This document shows, piece by piece, positions 13,576 through 27,215 of a DNA stretch of 64,000 nt. Each line of letters begins with the position of its first letter. The stretch's first letter is position 1. Origin of the DNA: Polyodon spathula (Eukaryota > Chordata > Actinopteri > Acipenseriformes > Polyodontidae); NCBI RefSeq assembly GCF_017654505.1, contig NC_054536.1:95833844-95897843 (forward strand). Reading direction: 5' to 3'. The position numbers and the translations under genes are program-made. The notes below the pieces were generated by a model that did not search any database, was not told where the DNA came from, and saw nothing but the letters and a program-made list of their open reading frames with translations.

Positions 13576-14741
13576 CAGGGGTGAAATTCTCAACAAAATG
13601 TGCAGGTACTCATATGCACAGCCAGGTGTAAACATTTAAACATTTTAAAAATGGAGACAGTTTGAGTGCCAGTGAATAAATACTTTAAAAATCTATACAT
13701 ATTTATACATATCTATACATATACACAATACATGAATACAATTATACCCAATTAGCAAACACAAGGAAGCTGAAATACTGTATCCTCTGCATGTATCACT
13801 CAGTCATCTACTGTAATATAACACTTAAGTTAAACCATAAATGACAAGCATTAAGAAATATTACACAATGAGGTAACTGCTCTAGAGGGGGGGTTTGTTT
13901 CAAGATATCCTAAAAAAAAGATGATGTTATAAAAATGGTTTTAAAAAATAGCTGTGCTATGAAAAAATGATTTAAAAAAAATACAAATAAAAAAAAAATG
14001 ATCTAAGCCAAGCACAATAGGGGTTAAAATATCCCTCAAATTTTGAATATAACAGGCACTACTACTATTAATGATGAACTTGGCCATTTTAATCCCCGTA
14101 GTATTCTCAGCAATCATCCCTGTGCTTTCCAGACCCTGGGTACTCACCTACACCAAGACCTGGCCATGCTGCAATAACAGCCTTGGATTACAACATATCC
14201 CTGTTTCTTTTATGTATTTTTTTTACGTATTTCTTATCCTACAGTAATGTATTATGTGTGTTTGTCTGTTGAGTTTCTGCATAGATTATGACCTATTTCA
14301 TAAAAAAAAAAGACTGCTGGGCAAGTGTTTGGAAAGCTTGAAGCACACCTCCATCTGTATCTCGATTCTAATTCGCTCACCAAATGTGAAGCTGCACTTT
14401 ACTTTGCTGATCCTGCTTTTTTAATGTTTATCCCTACTGTCCCACACAAAACTTGCCATTTTAGAAACTTTCATGCAAATCCTGGCAATGTGGTAAATCG
14501 ATGCAAGGCAAAACGTTATGAAAATTATTTCTAATATTTATCAAGGATATAATTTATGAAGAACACTGATGTGGCTTTGTGTCTTCAAATTCATGTGCAG
14601 CAATGTTTATTGAGAATATTTCAGATAGTTTCTCCACTGCACTAAAGAAAATAATTACTTAAAAATTACTCGAACCAGTACTGGCATCAAAACAAGTGCT
14701 GTTACTGAATACCGGTGAGACCCGGCAGCATTTCACCCCTG
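13576..14741. mobile_element. Non-autonomous hAT-type DNA transposon
   Basis: The element starts with CAGGGGTGAAA (13576-13586) and ends with the exact reverse complement TTTCACCCCTG (14731-14741). It is flanked by ctcacagg on the left (13568-13575) and ctcatagg on the right (14742-14749), an 8-bp target duplication with one mismatch. An 8-bp duplication and CAGGGGTG-type ends are characteristic of the hAT superfamily. At 1,166 bp, with only short open frames (for example 14325-14534) that I cannot match to a transposase, it is most likely an internally deleted copy. The target was one unit of the 46-bp minisatellite, and left and right flanks join to recreate that unit. Confidence 0.88.
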
Positions 14742-14795
14742 CTCATAGGTATGCGTTCAGATACAGTACTGTACTTAATTAACAAACAGCTCAGT
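14742..14795. repeat. Displaced last unit of the 46-bp minisatellite
   Basis: The sequence ctcatagg...actgtacttaattaacaaaca matches the 46-bp unit and continues it directly after the hAT insertion. It has more mismatches than typical array units. Confidence 0.8.
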
Positions 14796-17700
14796 AGTTA
14801 ACCCTTATTACACAATTCTGTATTCTTATATTTTTAATTGCTTAATAACAGAAAATCAGGATTTCATAACAAATAATGTTTGTAGAAACATGCGCATATA
14901 TCAGTCACTGTTATTACACATGGATAAAATAAATAAATAAATAAGCATCAGTGTTCCTGGAATAGATTGCAAGGTTTATCAAAGTGCATTATTTCTTATC
15001 TCGAAATGTGCAGCAGGTTTGAATGTCCACAGAAAGATATTCTGACAGTACACTACACAATAGTTTCTCTCTCGAGCTACCCAACAACATGTTGGAAGTA
15101 TACTGTATTTGCATCATGTCTTAGATCTGAGGAAACACTTGCAACCTTTGCTACTGTAGTCTCTCTGTAGAATGTACAACACTTGATGATTCTGCTTAAT
15201 TAAATGCAGTGTAATCTCTGGCTGAATTTGATTTATCATCATTATTATAATTTTTTAATTGTATAATTGTATTTTGGCTGCCAAGTCAGTGTGCATGGTA
15301 CTGCTCCTTACACATCAAGTGTAAATGGTTGGGAGCTCATTTACATACTAAGAAATTGCAAAGATAGGGAAAGGACTGGGCAACATGGACCTAAGCCAAA
15401 CTTCTTTGATTATCGGGTCTTTCACTGTAATTGATTCTTCTTGATAATGTATATTTCAAGATTTGTTGATTTATTGTACAGGGTGAAATTGTATTAGTCT
15501 TCTAATTCTGTGGACAATGTACAAATAGTCAAGATTCAGTATCTTCTGAATTTTAACGGCTCTCTTAAAATGAGTAACAAGCCAATTTATGTATTTACTT
15601 TGCAATCCTAAAATTACAGCTGTGGTGCCAATATCAAAGGAGTGGTCTGTTTAAGTGCACAACGCAGGGAATGCAGTAGTCCATGCTAACAATCTTGCAA
15701 CTATAAAATCTCACTATAATCAGTTTCCTATTATGAAAGTCTAATACATCTTGATTCACACTGCTTTTCATCAGTCATGTGCTCTAGGTGACAGTAAAAA
15801 GTGGACACTGCTATGGCAAACAAAGATCAAACAAAACATAACAGCCAGTGTACACATTACCTGCAGATTGCAGAACCAAATCTGAGGGCAACTACAGTAT
15901 ACGGTAGACCTGTATGTAGCACAAGCTCTTAATAGAGTCCTATTCTAGGTAAAGTGGATCCATCTGTTTCTTCAGGCTGTACCTTCCTGTTACAAATCCT
16001 GCTGCCTGCTTTGGTTTTGCTCTGCAGGTTTTGTCTTGAGCATCTGCCTCAGGATAGAAGTGTGCTGTCACTGTCACAACAGCAATTAGTTCCACCTGAT
16101 CTAAACAGCTGCTTCAGGAGGAACATTCTTGGAGAGCTATTCTGTTTCATTTTATTGGAAGTCGACCAAAGGAGGGCTTGGGAAGGAGAACTAGCATTTA
16201 AACAGGGAAGCCTTTGCAATAAAGGTTATTTTATTAACTGGGGTTTGCAAAGGAATTTAGTAGCCCTGATCTCAAATGTTTTGTCCTCAGAGAGTTAACC
16301 TGTACAATGCAAGAAGCTCTCCAGTTTGGATCTCGTTAATTACATTCCACATAACAGAATCACAACATAAAATAAATAATAATGCAAAATAAATGTTGAT
16401 CTTTCACTACACATAAAATATAACTTGCTAACTGAGCCAGTGTTGAAAAGCAGGAGGCATTTCTAAGAGATGTACAGTATCTGCATCTGTATCCCTTGAT
16501 TCTGACTGGCTTCCCAAATCTGAAGCAGCACCTGTGGTGTAAATAGAGATCACTATGCATGTGCATCCTAATCTGGTCTTCTTGCTGTCTAAAACCTTTA
16601 ACATAGTGGATCAACCACAGCTGCATTGATCCTACTTTTATTTACATTTTTTCCCATACATAAAACATCATGTTGCTTAGACAGTAGATACAAAACGAAT
16701 GTCTTGACTTATGCTACAGTAGTGTTAATCTTTCAATTGTTGTGCAACCTGCCATGTTCTTTGAGTAGTGAATCTGAAAAAAGCACTCCTCTTATCTGTT
16801 TGTTCAATGCTGATTCCAGCTGACCCTCTGTTTATTTTTCCATGCTCCCAACCCGTATATTTCAGGTATAAAGAGACACACACTTCTTAATATGTTTCCA
16901 AGACAATAAACCTCAACCTCACTCAGTTTGCTAACATTTAGTTTGTGATCAGTCTTTGCATTCCCACAAAAAGCACATTTCACCCACTGGTAGCTATTTA
17001 TAATATATCTTATGTGTATTTACACCCTGCAAATCTGCTTTTTTGCAGGCACTGTGATCTCCTTTGTGGGATAATGTTTATATTGTGAGTTTGTTGTTTT
17101 TGGATGGTTTACTTTGAGTTTTTTTATCTGTAAAGCAGCTGCTGATATTATAATTATTGCACTTGATCTCTTGTAGTGGAGATTGTGGGGATCAATGAGT
17201 ATAGATGAGGGTAACGGGGGAGTATTTTGCCTTTATTAGATTGCTTTGACTCCTTTTGCATTGATCATGCACAGCTGTAAAACTTGCTATACCACCCACC
17301 AGCACCCAGGTTTGTAAAAGACATAGAGCTAACTAAATCATTCTTCCTTAACATGTATAGCCATCTATCTGTAGGCTCAATCTGGCAAGACCAGCTTGTG
17401 ACTGGGGTTGTGTTCTATAGTGGTGTGTTTCTGCACAAATGTTATTAAACACATGCACTTCTGTATGTTTTATTCCAAGGGGAAACCAGACACGGCAAGC
17501 AGTCAATGATTTACCATTCATCTCGTTCAAACTCTCATTATTCTTTAACTTTTGTGCATGGGTATACATCTGACTAAGTTGGTATGTTAAAATAAGTTTA
17601 GCACCACACAATCATTAAATAAATAAGTTTTAGACCTATATAAGTTCTGGTGCCTGAAAGTTCTTTAGGACATGGTTGTCCAAGATAGTGAAAATATTCC

Positions 17701-19525
17701 AATTAAATTTAATTACAGTGTACACAGCCATCAACCTCCCCACACCCACCCTGTGACCTCAAGATGAATACATCAATCCAGTTCTCTCATGCTCTCTTAG
17801 CAGGTTCCGGCTCAACTTGATTTAAAAAGACTCCAATTATTGTTTATTCCTACAGGCTTGACCACGATCTGATATTAATAGCTACGTACTCGGGCCATCA
17901 GTATTGCTGTGAGAGGTTGTGTGTTGGATGATGTTGCTCAAAGCTTTTATTCAGAATCCAGTTTAATAATTACAGGGACTCTAACAGGGACACTTGCTTT
18001 GAATGTTGAGACCTTGCAGGTTTCTGCTTCTGTGTCATAAATGCCTTAATCACAATGATACACTGCATGTGTCTACATGCCTTGGTCACAGTGGACCCAA
18101 TGAGTAACCAATACTACAGTACTATATAATATTGGGTCTGGAATCCAGCTGACTGGAATCCCACACATGAGTAGTTTAATGTTGACAGTTAACCCCTGTA
18201 TACATTTTGTATGTTTGTTTTCCATATTAGAGAATAGAAAGAAACTACTGTAAATAGCTACAATAGTGTTGTCTCTTTGAAAAGTCACTTTCTTCTGAAA
18301 TATTTAATCAGATGGAAGACAAAAAAACAAACAACAACGTTTGAAAAGGTCTGCGCTACCACATGAGTTTTGTTTAGAGTGAATGGCAACTGGGGATTGG
18401 CCAGCTGTGGTTCCATGGCCAGGCGGGGGGGGGGGTGTCCTGGCTGAGCGTGTCACTACAAAATGGAGCCACTGACACAACCCTAGGTAGGGACCCAGAA
18501 CAAGCTTGTTCATGCAAGCCAAAGGGAAGAACTCAAAGAGCTGATTACTGTGTGAGGAACCAGGGCCAGGGTTATATTAGTTCCTACAGGAACAGGGAAT
18601 AGTTTGAGGATTATGAAATCCTACTGAAAGTATAGCAGTGTGTCAGAGGGACCTCCTTTTTAGTAGGAGCGGTGCACCATTTGTTTTTAGTTTCTTTCGT
18701 ACAGTGTTTGTTTGGCATAATCATTCTTTTATTTATTTCACAATGCTATGTATTGTCGCCCGGCCCGATGCTTTTTGTACATGCTGCTAAACAAAAAAAA
18801 AAAAAAACTTGAGCATCTGAATGGACTGCCCTTTGCTGGTGGTGTTTAAATATCGTGCTCTGTGTTGCTATAATATATGATTTCCATTGTTTAGGAGTAC
18901 AAAAGAAATCAATAGAACAGTCTTTTCTAATGATTTTGTCACAATTAGCAGCTCAAGTCATATTGTTCACCTTGCAATTTGTTTTACTGTTTATACATAA
19001 AGTTTAAGATAATCCATGCTTATCTTCGTTGGTAATGGCTAATTTTGATCTAATGGTCCAACGTGATAATCAATGACTATAAGGTCGATAACCATTGAGG
19101 AAAATATCCCTAAACAGAACCAATCTCAAAGCATTCTTTTCTGTTAACAGGAGAAATCTACACTCATCTCTAGTTTTAACTACACAGTACCAGACATACT
19201 GTACCAGTACAGTCATGCACAGTAAGGTTCAGTTTGAGAGAAAAACCCTTTTTGTCAGTCTATCTGTCCATCCATCCTTTGCATATTCAGTCTTGTTTCC
19301 GATGTGGGGGCCCAGCAGATTGTTTGGGGGGAGCTTGCATGATTTGATCACACATTGAATCAATTGAGCATGCTGAGGCGCATTATCAGATTCCGTTGGT
19401 TATTGCTATCAGATTCGAGGGCCTCCTGAAGATGGTCAATCCAGAACAGGGGAGGCAGATTTGAGCAAAACAAATACAAAAATTTAACATGACCATTTAC
19501 ATATGAAAGGCGCTCCTCTGCAACT
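14796..19525. other. Long AT-rich stretch without supported genes
   Basis: I see no gene with recognisable domains. The 114-codon open frame at 15954-16298 lacks any motif I know. A stretch near 16484-16690 resembles part of the hAT element interior (see findings). An 11-base G run lies at 18425-18435 and a short A run near 18795. Confidence 0.45.
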
Positions 19526-22500
19526 TAAACCAGCTCCCAATACCTCCATCACACCTGAATGAAGCTCTCAACATAGATCCCTATACCTCCATCACACCTG
19601 AGTGGAGCTCCCAACCCAGCCCCCAAAACCTCCATCACACCTGAATGAAGCTCTCAACCTAGATCCATATACCTCCATCACACCTGAATGAAGCTCTCAA
19701 TCCGATCCCAATACCTCCATCACACCTGAATGGAGATCGCAATCCGATCCCAACACCTCCATCACACCTGAATGGAGCTCTAAACCCAGATCCCTATACC
19801 TCCATCACACCTGAGTGGAGCTCTCAACCTAGATCCCTATACCTCCATCACATCTGAATGGAACGCTCAAGCCAGACCCCAATACCTCCATCACACCTGA
19901 ATAGAGCTCTAAACCTAGATGCTAATACCTCCATCACACCTGAATGGAGCTCTCAACCTAGATCCCTATACCAACAACACACCTGAGTGGCTCTCAACCC
20001 AGCGCCCAATACCTCCAACACACCTGAATGGAGCTGTCAACCTAGAACCCTATACCACCATTACACCTGAGTGGCTCTCAATCCGATCCCAATACCTCCA
20101 TCACACCTGAAAGGAGCTCTCAACCCAGCCCCCAATACCTCCATCACACCTGAATGGAGATCTTGACCCAGACTCCAATACCTCCATCACACCTGAGTGG
20201 ATCTCTCAACCGAGACCCCTATACCTCCATCACACCTGAATGGAGCTCTCAACCCAGATCCCAATACCTCCATCACACCTGAATGGAGCTCTCAACCGAG
20301 ATCCCAATACCTCCATCATACCTGAATGGAACGCTCAAGCCAGACCCGAATACCTCCATCACACCTGAGTGGATCTCTCAACCCAGATCCCTATACCTCC
20401 ATCACACCTGAATGGAGCTGTCAACCTATATCCCTATACCACCATCACACCTGAGTGGCTCTCAATCCGATCCCAATACCTACATCAAACCTAAAGGGAG
20501 CTCTAAACCCAGATCCCTATACCTCCATCACACCTGAATGGAGCTCTCAACCCAGATCCCAATACCTCCATCACACCTGAATGGAGCTCTCAACCCAGAT
20601 CCCAATACCTCCATCACACCTGAGAGGAGCACTAAAGCCAGATCTCTATACCACCATCACACCTGAATGGAGCTCTCAAACTAGATCCCTATACCACCAT
20701 CACACCTGAGTAGCTCTCAACCCAGATCCCAATACCTCAATCACACCTGAATGGAGCTCTCAACCCAGACCCCAATACCTCCATCACACCTGGATGGAGC
20801 TCTCAACCCAGACCCCAATACCTCCATCACACCTGAATGGAGCTCTTAACCCAGACTCCAATACCTCCATCACACCTGAGTGGATCTCTCAACCCAGATC
20901 CCAATACCTCCATCACACCTGAATGGAGCTCTCAACCCAGATCCCAATACCTCCATCACACCTGAATGGAGCTCTCAACCCAGACCCCAATACTTCCATC
21001 ACACCTGAGTGGAACTCTCAATCCGATCCCAATACCTCCATCACACCTGAGTGGAGCTCTCAACCCAGACCCCAATACATCCATCACACCTGAATGGAGC
21101 TCTCAACCTAGATCCCTATACCTCCATCACACCTGAATGGAGCTCTTAACCCAGACTCCAATACCGCCATCACACCTGAATGGAAATCTCAACCCAGATC
21201 CCTATACCTCCGTCACATCTGAATGGAGCTCTTAACCCAGACTCCAATACCGCCATCACACCTGAATGGAAATCTCAACCCAGATTGCTATACCTCCATC
21301 ACACCTGAATGGAGCTCTCAACCTAGATCCCTATAACTCCATTACACCTGAATGGAGCTCTCAACCCAGATCCCAATACCTCCATCACACCTGAGTGGAG
21401 CACTAAAGCCAGATCTCTATACCTCCATCACACCTGAATGGAGCTCTCAACCTATATCCCTATACCACCATCACACCTGAGTGGCTCTCAATCCGATCCC
21501 AATACCTACATCACACCTAAAAGGAGCTCTAAACCCAAATCCCAATACCTCCATCACACCTGAATGGAACTCTCAACCTAGATCCCAATACATCAATCAC
21601 ACCTGAATGGAGCTCTCAACCCAGATCCCAATACCTTCATCACACCTGAATGGAGCTCTAAACCCAGACCCGAATATCTCCATCACACCTGAATGGAGCT
21701 CTCAACCCAGATCCCAATACCTCCATCACACCTGAGTGGAGCACTAAAGCCAGATCTCTATACCACCATCACACCTGAATGGAGCTCTCAAACTAGATCC
21801 CTATACCATCATCACACCTGAGTGGCTCTCAACCCAGATCCCAATACCTCCATCACACCTGAGTGGATCTCTCAACCCAGATCCCAATACCTCCATCACA
21901 CCTGAATGGAACTCTCAACCCAGACCCCAATACCTCCATCTCACCTGAGTGGAACTCTCAACCCGATCCCAATACCTCCATCACACCTGAATGGAGATCT
22001 CAACCCAGATTCCTATACCTCCATCACAACTGAGTGGAGCTCTCAACCCAGACCCCAATATTTCCATCACACCTGAGTGGAGCTCTCAACCCAGACCCAA
22101 TACCTCTGTCACACCTGAATGGAGCTCTAAACCCAGATCTCTATACCACCATCACACCTGAATGGAGCTCTCAACCTAGATCCCAATACCTCCATCACAC
22201 CTGAATGGAGCTCTCAACCCAGATCTCTATACTTCCATCACACCTGAATGGAGCTCTCAACCCAGATCCCAATACCTCCATCACACCTGAATGGAGCTCT
22301 CAAGTCAGACACCAATACCTCCGTCACACCTGAATGGAGCTCTAAACCCAGATCCTAATACCTCCATCACACCTGAATGGAGCTCTCAAACCAGACCCCA
22401 ATACCTCCGTCACACCTGAATGGAGCTCTAAACCCAGATCTCTATACCACCATCACACCTGAATGGAGCTCTCAACCTAGATCCCTATACCACCATCACA

Positions 22501-24178
22501 CCTGAGTGGCTCTCAACCCAGATCCCAGTACCTCCATCACACCTGAATGGAGCTCTCAACCCAGATCCCTATACCTCCATCACACCTGAATGGAGTTCTT
22601 TACCCAGTCTCCAATACCTCCATCACACCTGAGTGGATCTCTCAACCCAGATCCCAATACCTCCATCACACCTGAATGGAACTCTCAACCCAGACCCCAA
22701 TACCTCCATCACACCTGAGTGGAGCTCTCAACCCAGATCCCAATACCTCCATCACACCTGAGTGGATCTCTCAACCCAGATCCCAATACCTCCATCACAC
22801 CTGAATGGAGCTCTCAACCCAGATCCCAATACCTCCATCACACCTGAATGGAGCTCTCAACCCAGACCCCAATACCTCCATCACACCTGAATGGAGCTCT
22901 CAACCCAGATCCCAATATTTCCATCACACCTGAATGGAACTCTCAACCCAGACCCCAATACCTCCATCACACCTGAGTGGAGCTCTCAACCCAGATCCCA
23001 ATACCTCCATCACACCTGAATGGAGCTCTCAACCCAGACCCCAATACCTCCATCACACCTGAATGGAGCTCTTTACCCAGTCTCCAATACCTCCATCACA
23101 CCTGAGTGGATCTCTCAACCCAGATCCCAATATTTCCATCACACCTGAATGGAGCTCTCAACCTAGATCCCTATACCACCATCACACCTGAGTGGGCTCT
23201 CAACCCAGATCCCAGTACCTCCATCACACCTGAATGGAGCTCTCAACCCAGATCCCTATACCTCCATCACACCTGAATGGAGCTCTCAACCCAGACCCCA
23301 ATACCTCCATCACACCTGAGTGGAGCTCTCAACCCAGATCCCAATACCTCCATCACACCTGAATGGAGCTCTCAACCCAGATCCCAATACCTCCATCACA
23401 CCTGAATGGAGCTCTCAACCCAGACCCCAATACCTCCATCACACCTGAGTGGAGCTCTCAACCCAGACCCCAATACCTCCATCACACCTGAATGGAGCTC
23501 TCAACCCAGATCCCAATACCTCCATCACACCTGAATGGAGCTCTCAACCCAGATCCCAATACCTCCATCACACCTGAATGGAGCTCTCAACCCAGATCCC
23601 AATACCTCCATCACACCTGAATGGAGCTCTCAACCCAGATCCCAATACCTCCATCACACCTGAATGGAGCTCTCAACCCAGATCCTAATACCTCCATCAC
23701 ACCTGAATGGAGCTCTCAACCCAGATCCCAATACCTCCATCACACCTGAATGGAGCTCTCAACCCAGATCCCAATACCTCCATCACACCTGAATGGAGCT
23801 CTCAACCTAGATCCCTAATACCTCCATCACACCTGAATGGAGCTCTCAACCCAGATCTCTATACTTCCATCACACCTGAATGGAACTCTCAACCCAGATC
23901 CCAATACCTCCATCACACCTGAATGGAGCTCTCAACCCAGATCCTAATACCTCCATCACACCTGAATGGAGCTCTCAACCCAGATCTCTATACTTCCATC
24001 ACACCTGAATGGAGCTCTCAACCCAGATCCCAATACCTCAGTCATACCTGAATGGAGCTCTCAACCCAGATCCTAATACCTCCATCACACCTGAATGGAG
24101 CTCTCAACCCAGATCCTAATACCTCAGTCATACCTGAATGGAGCTCTCAACCCAGATCCTAATACCTCCATCAAACCT
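19526..24178. repeat. 43-bp minisatellite, about 108 copies
   Basis: The unit comprises gaatggagctctcaaccca, gatcccaatacc and tccatcacacct. Most copies keep a GAGCTC (SacI) site and the segment TCACACCTGA. The plus strand has far more C than G. Units shortened to gagtggctctcaa recur. Copies in the right third (about 23330-23800) are nearly identical, while the left third is diverged, so homogenisation is uneven. Blocks of variant units repeat, for example gagcactaaagccagatctc near 20627 and 21739. Confidence 0.97.
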
Positions 24179-27136
24179 GGACCTCTTTTCAGTGCATGTA
24201 TTGTTTGCATCATAGACAGATTTAGTGTCTGGATTGACATATCAGGTTTATTTCCCTTTTTCATTTTCCCTCCAGGGAAGCGCTACAGAGTCTATATAGT
24301 AACGATTCTTCTGACATTTTAGCTTCTCAGACCCAGCAGGCGTGGATGAATATAGCATCTCAGTACAGCCTGCTGCATCTCGTAAAATAAATCTCATCCC
24401 TGTCATAAACCGCTATTTATTGATTGATTTATTGATTTATTTTAAAAGCAGAACATTTTCTATTGCTGCTTCTGCTGGTGCTGCCATGTTTGGATTCTGC
24501 CTGCATGCGTCATTTAATGTCATTGGCTGTAAGGTACTGGAATAATAATATGATGTAGTATAAAAAACTATGGGGGTCTACTTCTGATTTAATAACGCTC
24601 TAATAATTTACTTGTGAGTCCCAGATCACACAGATCGGGACCACATTGCTGGTGGAAATGCAGGTCATACAGCAGGGGCGTCTGCTTGTTTAACCAGTTA
24701 AAGTTCCCCCAGCAGAAAAGTAGCGAAACAAGCCCTGACAAGGTTAAGCTGTGTGATGATTAAGAAGTTAAGTAAGATTGTGTCGATGGAGACAGCAGCA
24801 CTAGGAAAGACTGACATTGAGTAAGAGGTGTGATTAAATCCCTTTTTCACATAAGGTTAAGTTCTTTGCAATATACTCAGGAAATAGTATTCTGTTTTAT
24901 AATTACTTTGTTTATTTAGATTTGTTGAATAGAGTACAAGAAGAGTACATTGTGGAAGAGGTATGCATTAGTCAATGATGTAGTCCAAGCCTACTCGGTA
25001 TGTGCATTGTGCACATGGTGCATGTTTTTGCTGTACCCATTAATGTACTGTATATTGTTAGACAAGGCAGAAGATTACGTATTTTTTCCTTCAACATAAT
25101 ATATAATCCCATTAACAGCATCAAATGCCACAGCATCTGAGCAGCAGGGTTTAATGATGGTATCGGGAGTGCCAATAAGTCTGTCCTCTTTCACGTCTAT
25201 ACACAGCTTGATTTCCAAATGACAAGAGCTGCTTGCCAGGAGCATGCCCTCGCCTTCACTGCACATCACTGCTCATCTTGTCGCATGTCCTAAACTTTGA
25301 ACTGCACTTTTAGTTTGTTCTTCCTGTCTGTTAAAAACCAAGATAACAAATAAGTCTTCATGCTAATTAAAATGCTGCAAAATAAGGAGAGAGAAAGATT
25401 GTGGAAAGGCAAAATGGAATTGTGAAATTATTGGTGTCAGATGCTCCTACAGCTTCACTGCAAAGCCTATTTTGATAGAGTATATTTATGTGTACATTTA
25501 AGGTAATTAATAAGGTGATTTATTAGCTAGACATGCAAGTAGATTTTATGGGTAGATTCATTGCATACTGATTCCTGGTTATTTTTAATTGCAAAAGGTA
25601 ACATCTAAAGTACCTTGCAGCTTGTTTTTTCACTGTGGTTGGTTTAATATGTTATAAGGGAGGCTGATAAACAGTTACAGTGCAAAAGCAGGGTGATGCA
25701 TTGTCGTTTTGTTGTTCAAACTGCAGCCACAAAGCAATGCAGTGAATCACAGCAACAGAAACCTTACTGTTAACCTTTAATTTCCATCAATATTCCCTTT
25801 AAGGTTATTTAAACTGCACTAAGGTACAGAAAACCATATATGTGACTGTTTTTCATACAGCTGGATTATAGTTGTGAAGTGGTTAATAGATTTATCTTTC
25901 GAAGCTGAGCTGCACACTTATGTGTCATTTGGGAACGCAGTGTCATGCAACTTTTAAATGCAATGGATTATGAAAAAAGCAGTAGGAGAGATCAGAACTG
26001 GTTGTTATTGGGGTTCAGAAATGGGGACCCCACAAGCGGAGTCAGTTGGGTGTCCTTACAGCATAACCATTCCACCCCATCACATGCCCAAATAATCTGC
26101 ATTCAGGCAAAGCTGGGTTCTGTTTGCTAAAAGGATGCCTTCCATTCTTCCTGCTTTGAATCTCACAAAAAGGTCATTGTCAAACAGGTAAACTCAGTGA
26201 CATGTGTGCATAGCTTCTAGGAAACCTTTGACATCAATACCAAGTTTTCAGTGTATCAGGACAATTATCTTTTATTCAATGTTTCCACAATGTTGCTAGA
26301 AGCTCTACTCTGATAAAACAGTTAAGTATGATCCCTGTTCATTCTCAGAGAGACCACAGTGCAGTCACAAGACAGTGTAAATACAGCTTTTGCCAAGAGT
26401 TTTACATCACCCTATAGAATTAACTAATTTTGCTTCATAAAGTTGAATGAAACCTGCTGAATAAAGTTACATTAACGTATAGAATGCATACCTCTTTGTA
26501 GTTTTCCATATACGTAATAAAAATGTTTTAAAAATTGACATTTCAAAATCTAACATGAAATACTGTACTACTATTATTGCTTCCAGTAGACTTTTGCCAT
26601 ATAATTTTGTAGTTTCTTTGATTACATGATGTTAAATAAAATATCTAAGTTATTTTTAATTATGTCTCAATCCTAAAATTCTAGGTGATACGAAACGTTT
26701 GGCCACAGTTGTATGCTATGCCAGTTGTCTTTGTATAAGGCAGTGGATCAAGATAAACTCATTCCCTTTAATTTGAAGCCGTCTATTTTCTCGTTATAAG
26801 CCGCAATATAAATTATTTATAACTTTAAATTGAAGCCTAGTAAATGTACAACATCAACTGTACTTCGTGTCTAACTGAGACTTCGGTTTGAGTAAAGTTC
26901 ATGGCTTAGTGGGTAAATAGCAGAGGGTGTTTTGTTTTTGCTCACACTAATCCCAGAGGTTTAGGAGAAACAAGATGTCCTCATATGACTTTTATACCTC
27001 TCCAAGGTTGCTAGATGTTTGCCCGTTTGCAGTTCGTCTCAATTCTGTGTGCAGCAAGGCACTGACGTAGCTCCCCAACTAAATATGTGATCTGTGTTTA
27101 GCAGCTTGAGAGTTATGCTCACGAAATAAATGTTGC

Positions 27137-27140
<4 letters not shown>
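24179..27140. other. Long stretch without supported genes
   Basis: I found no domain-bearing frame and no clear repeat. A pyrimidine tract followed by an AG near 24275 resembles a splice acceptor, but no matching exon can be supported. Confidence 0.45.
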
Positions 27141-27184
<44 letters not shown>

Positions 27185-27214
27185 TATATATATTATATAT
27201 ATATATATATATAT
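27141..27214. repeat. (TA)n microsatellite
   Basis: A TA tract with one gagat interruption at 27181. Confidence 0.95.
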
Positions 27215-27215
27215 T

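Noticed and set aside
15954..16298. 114-codon plus-strand frame
   Set aside because: No recognisable domain, signal or neighbour evidence, and its length is plausible by chance in 64 kb.
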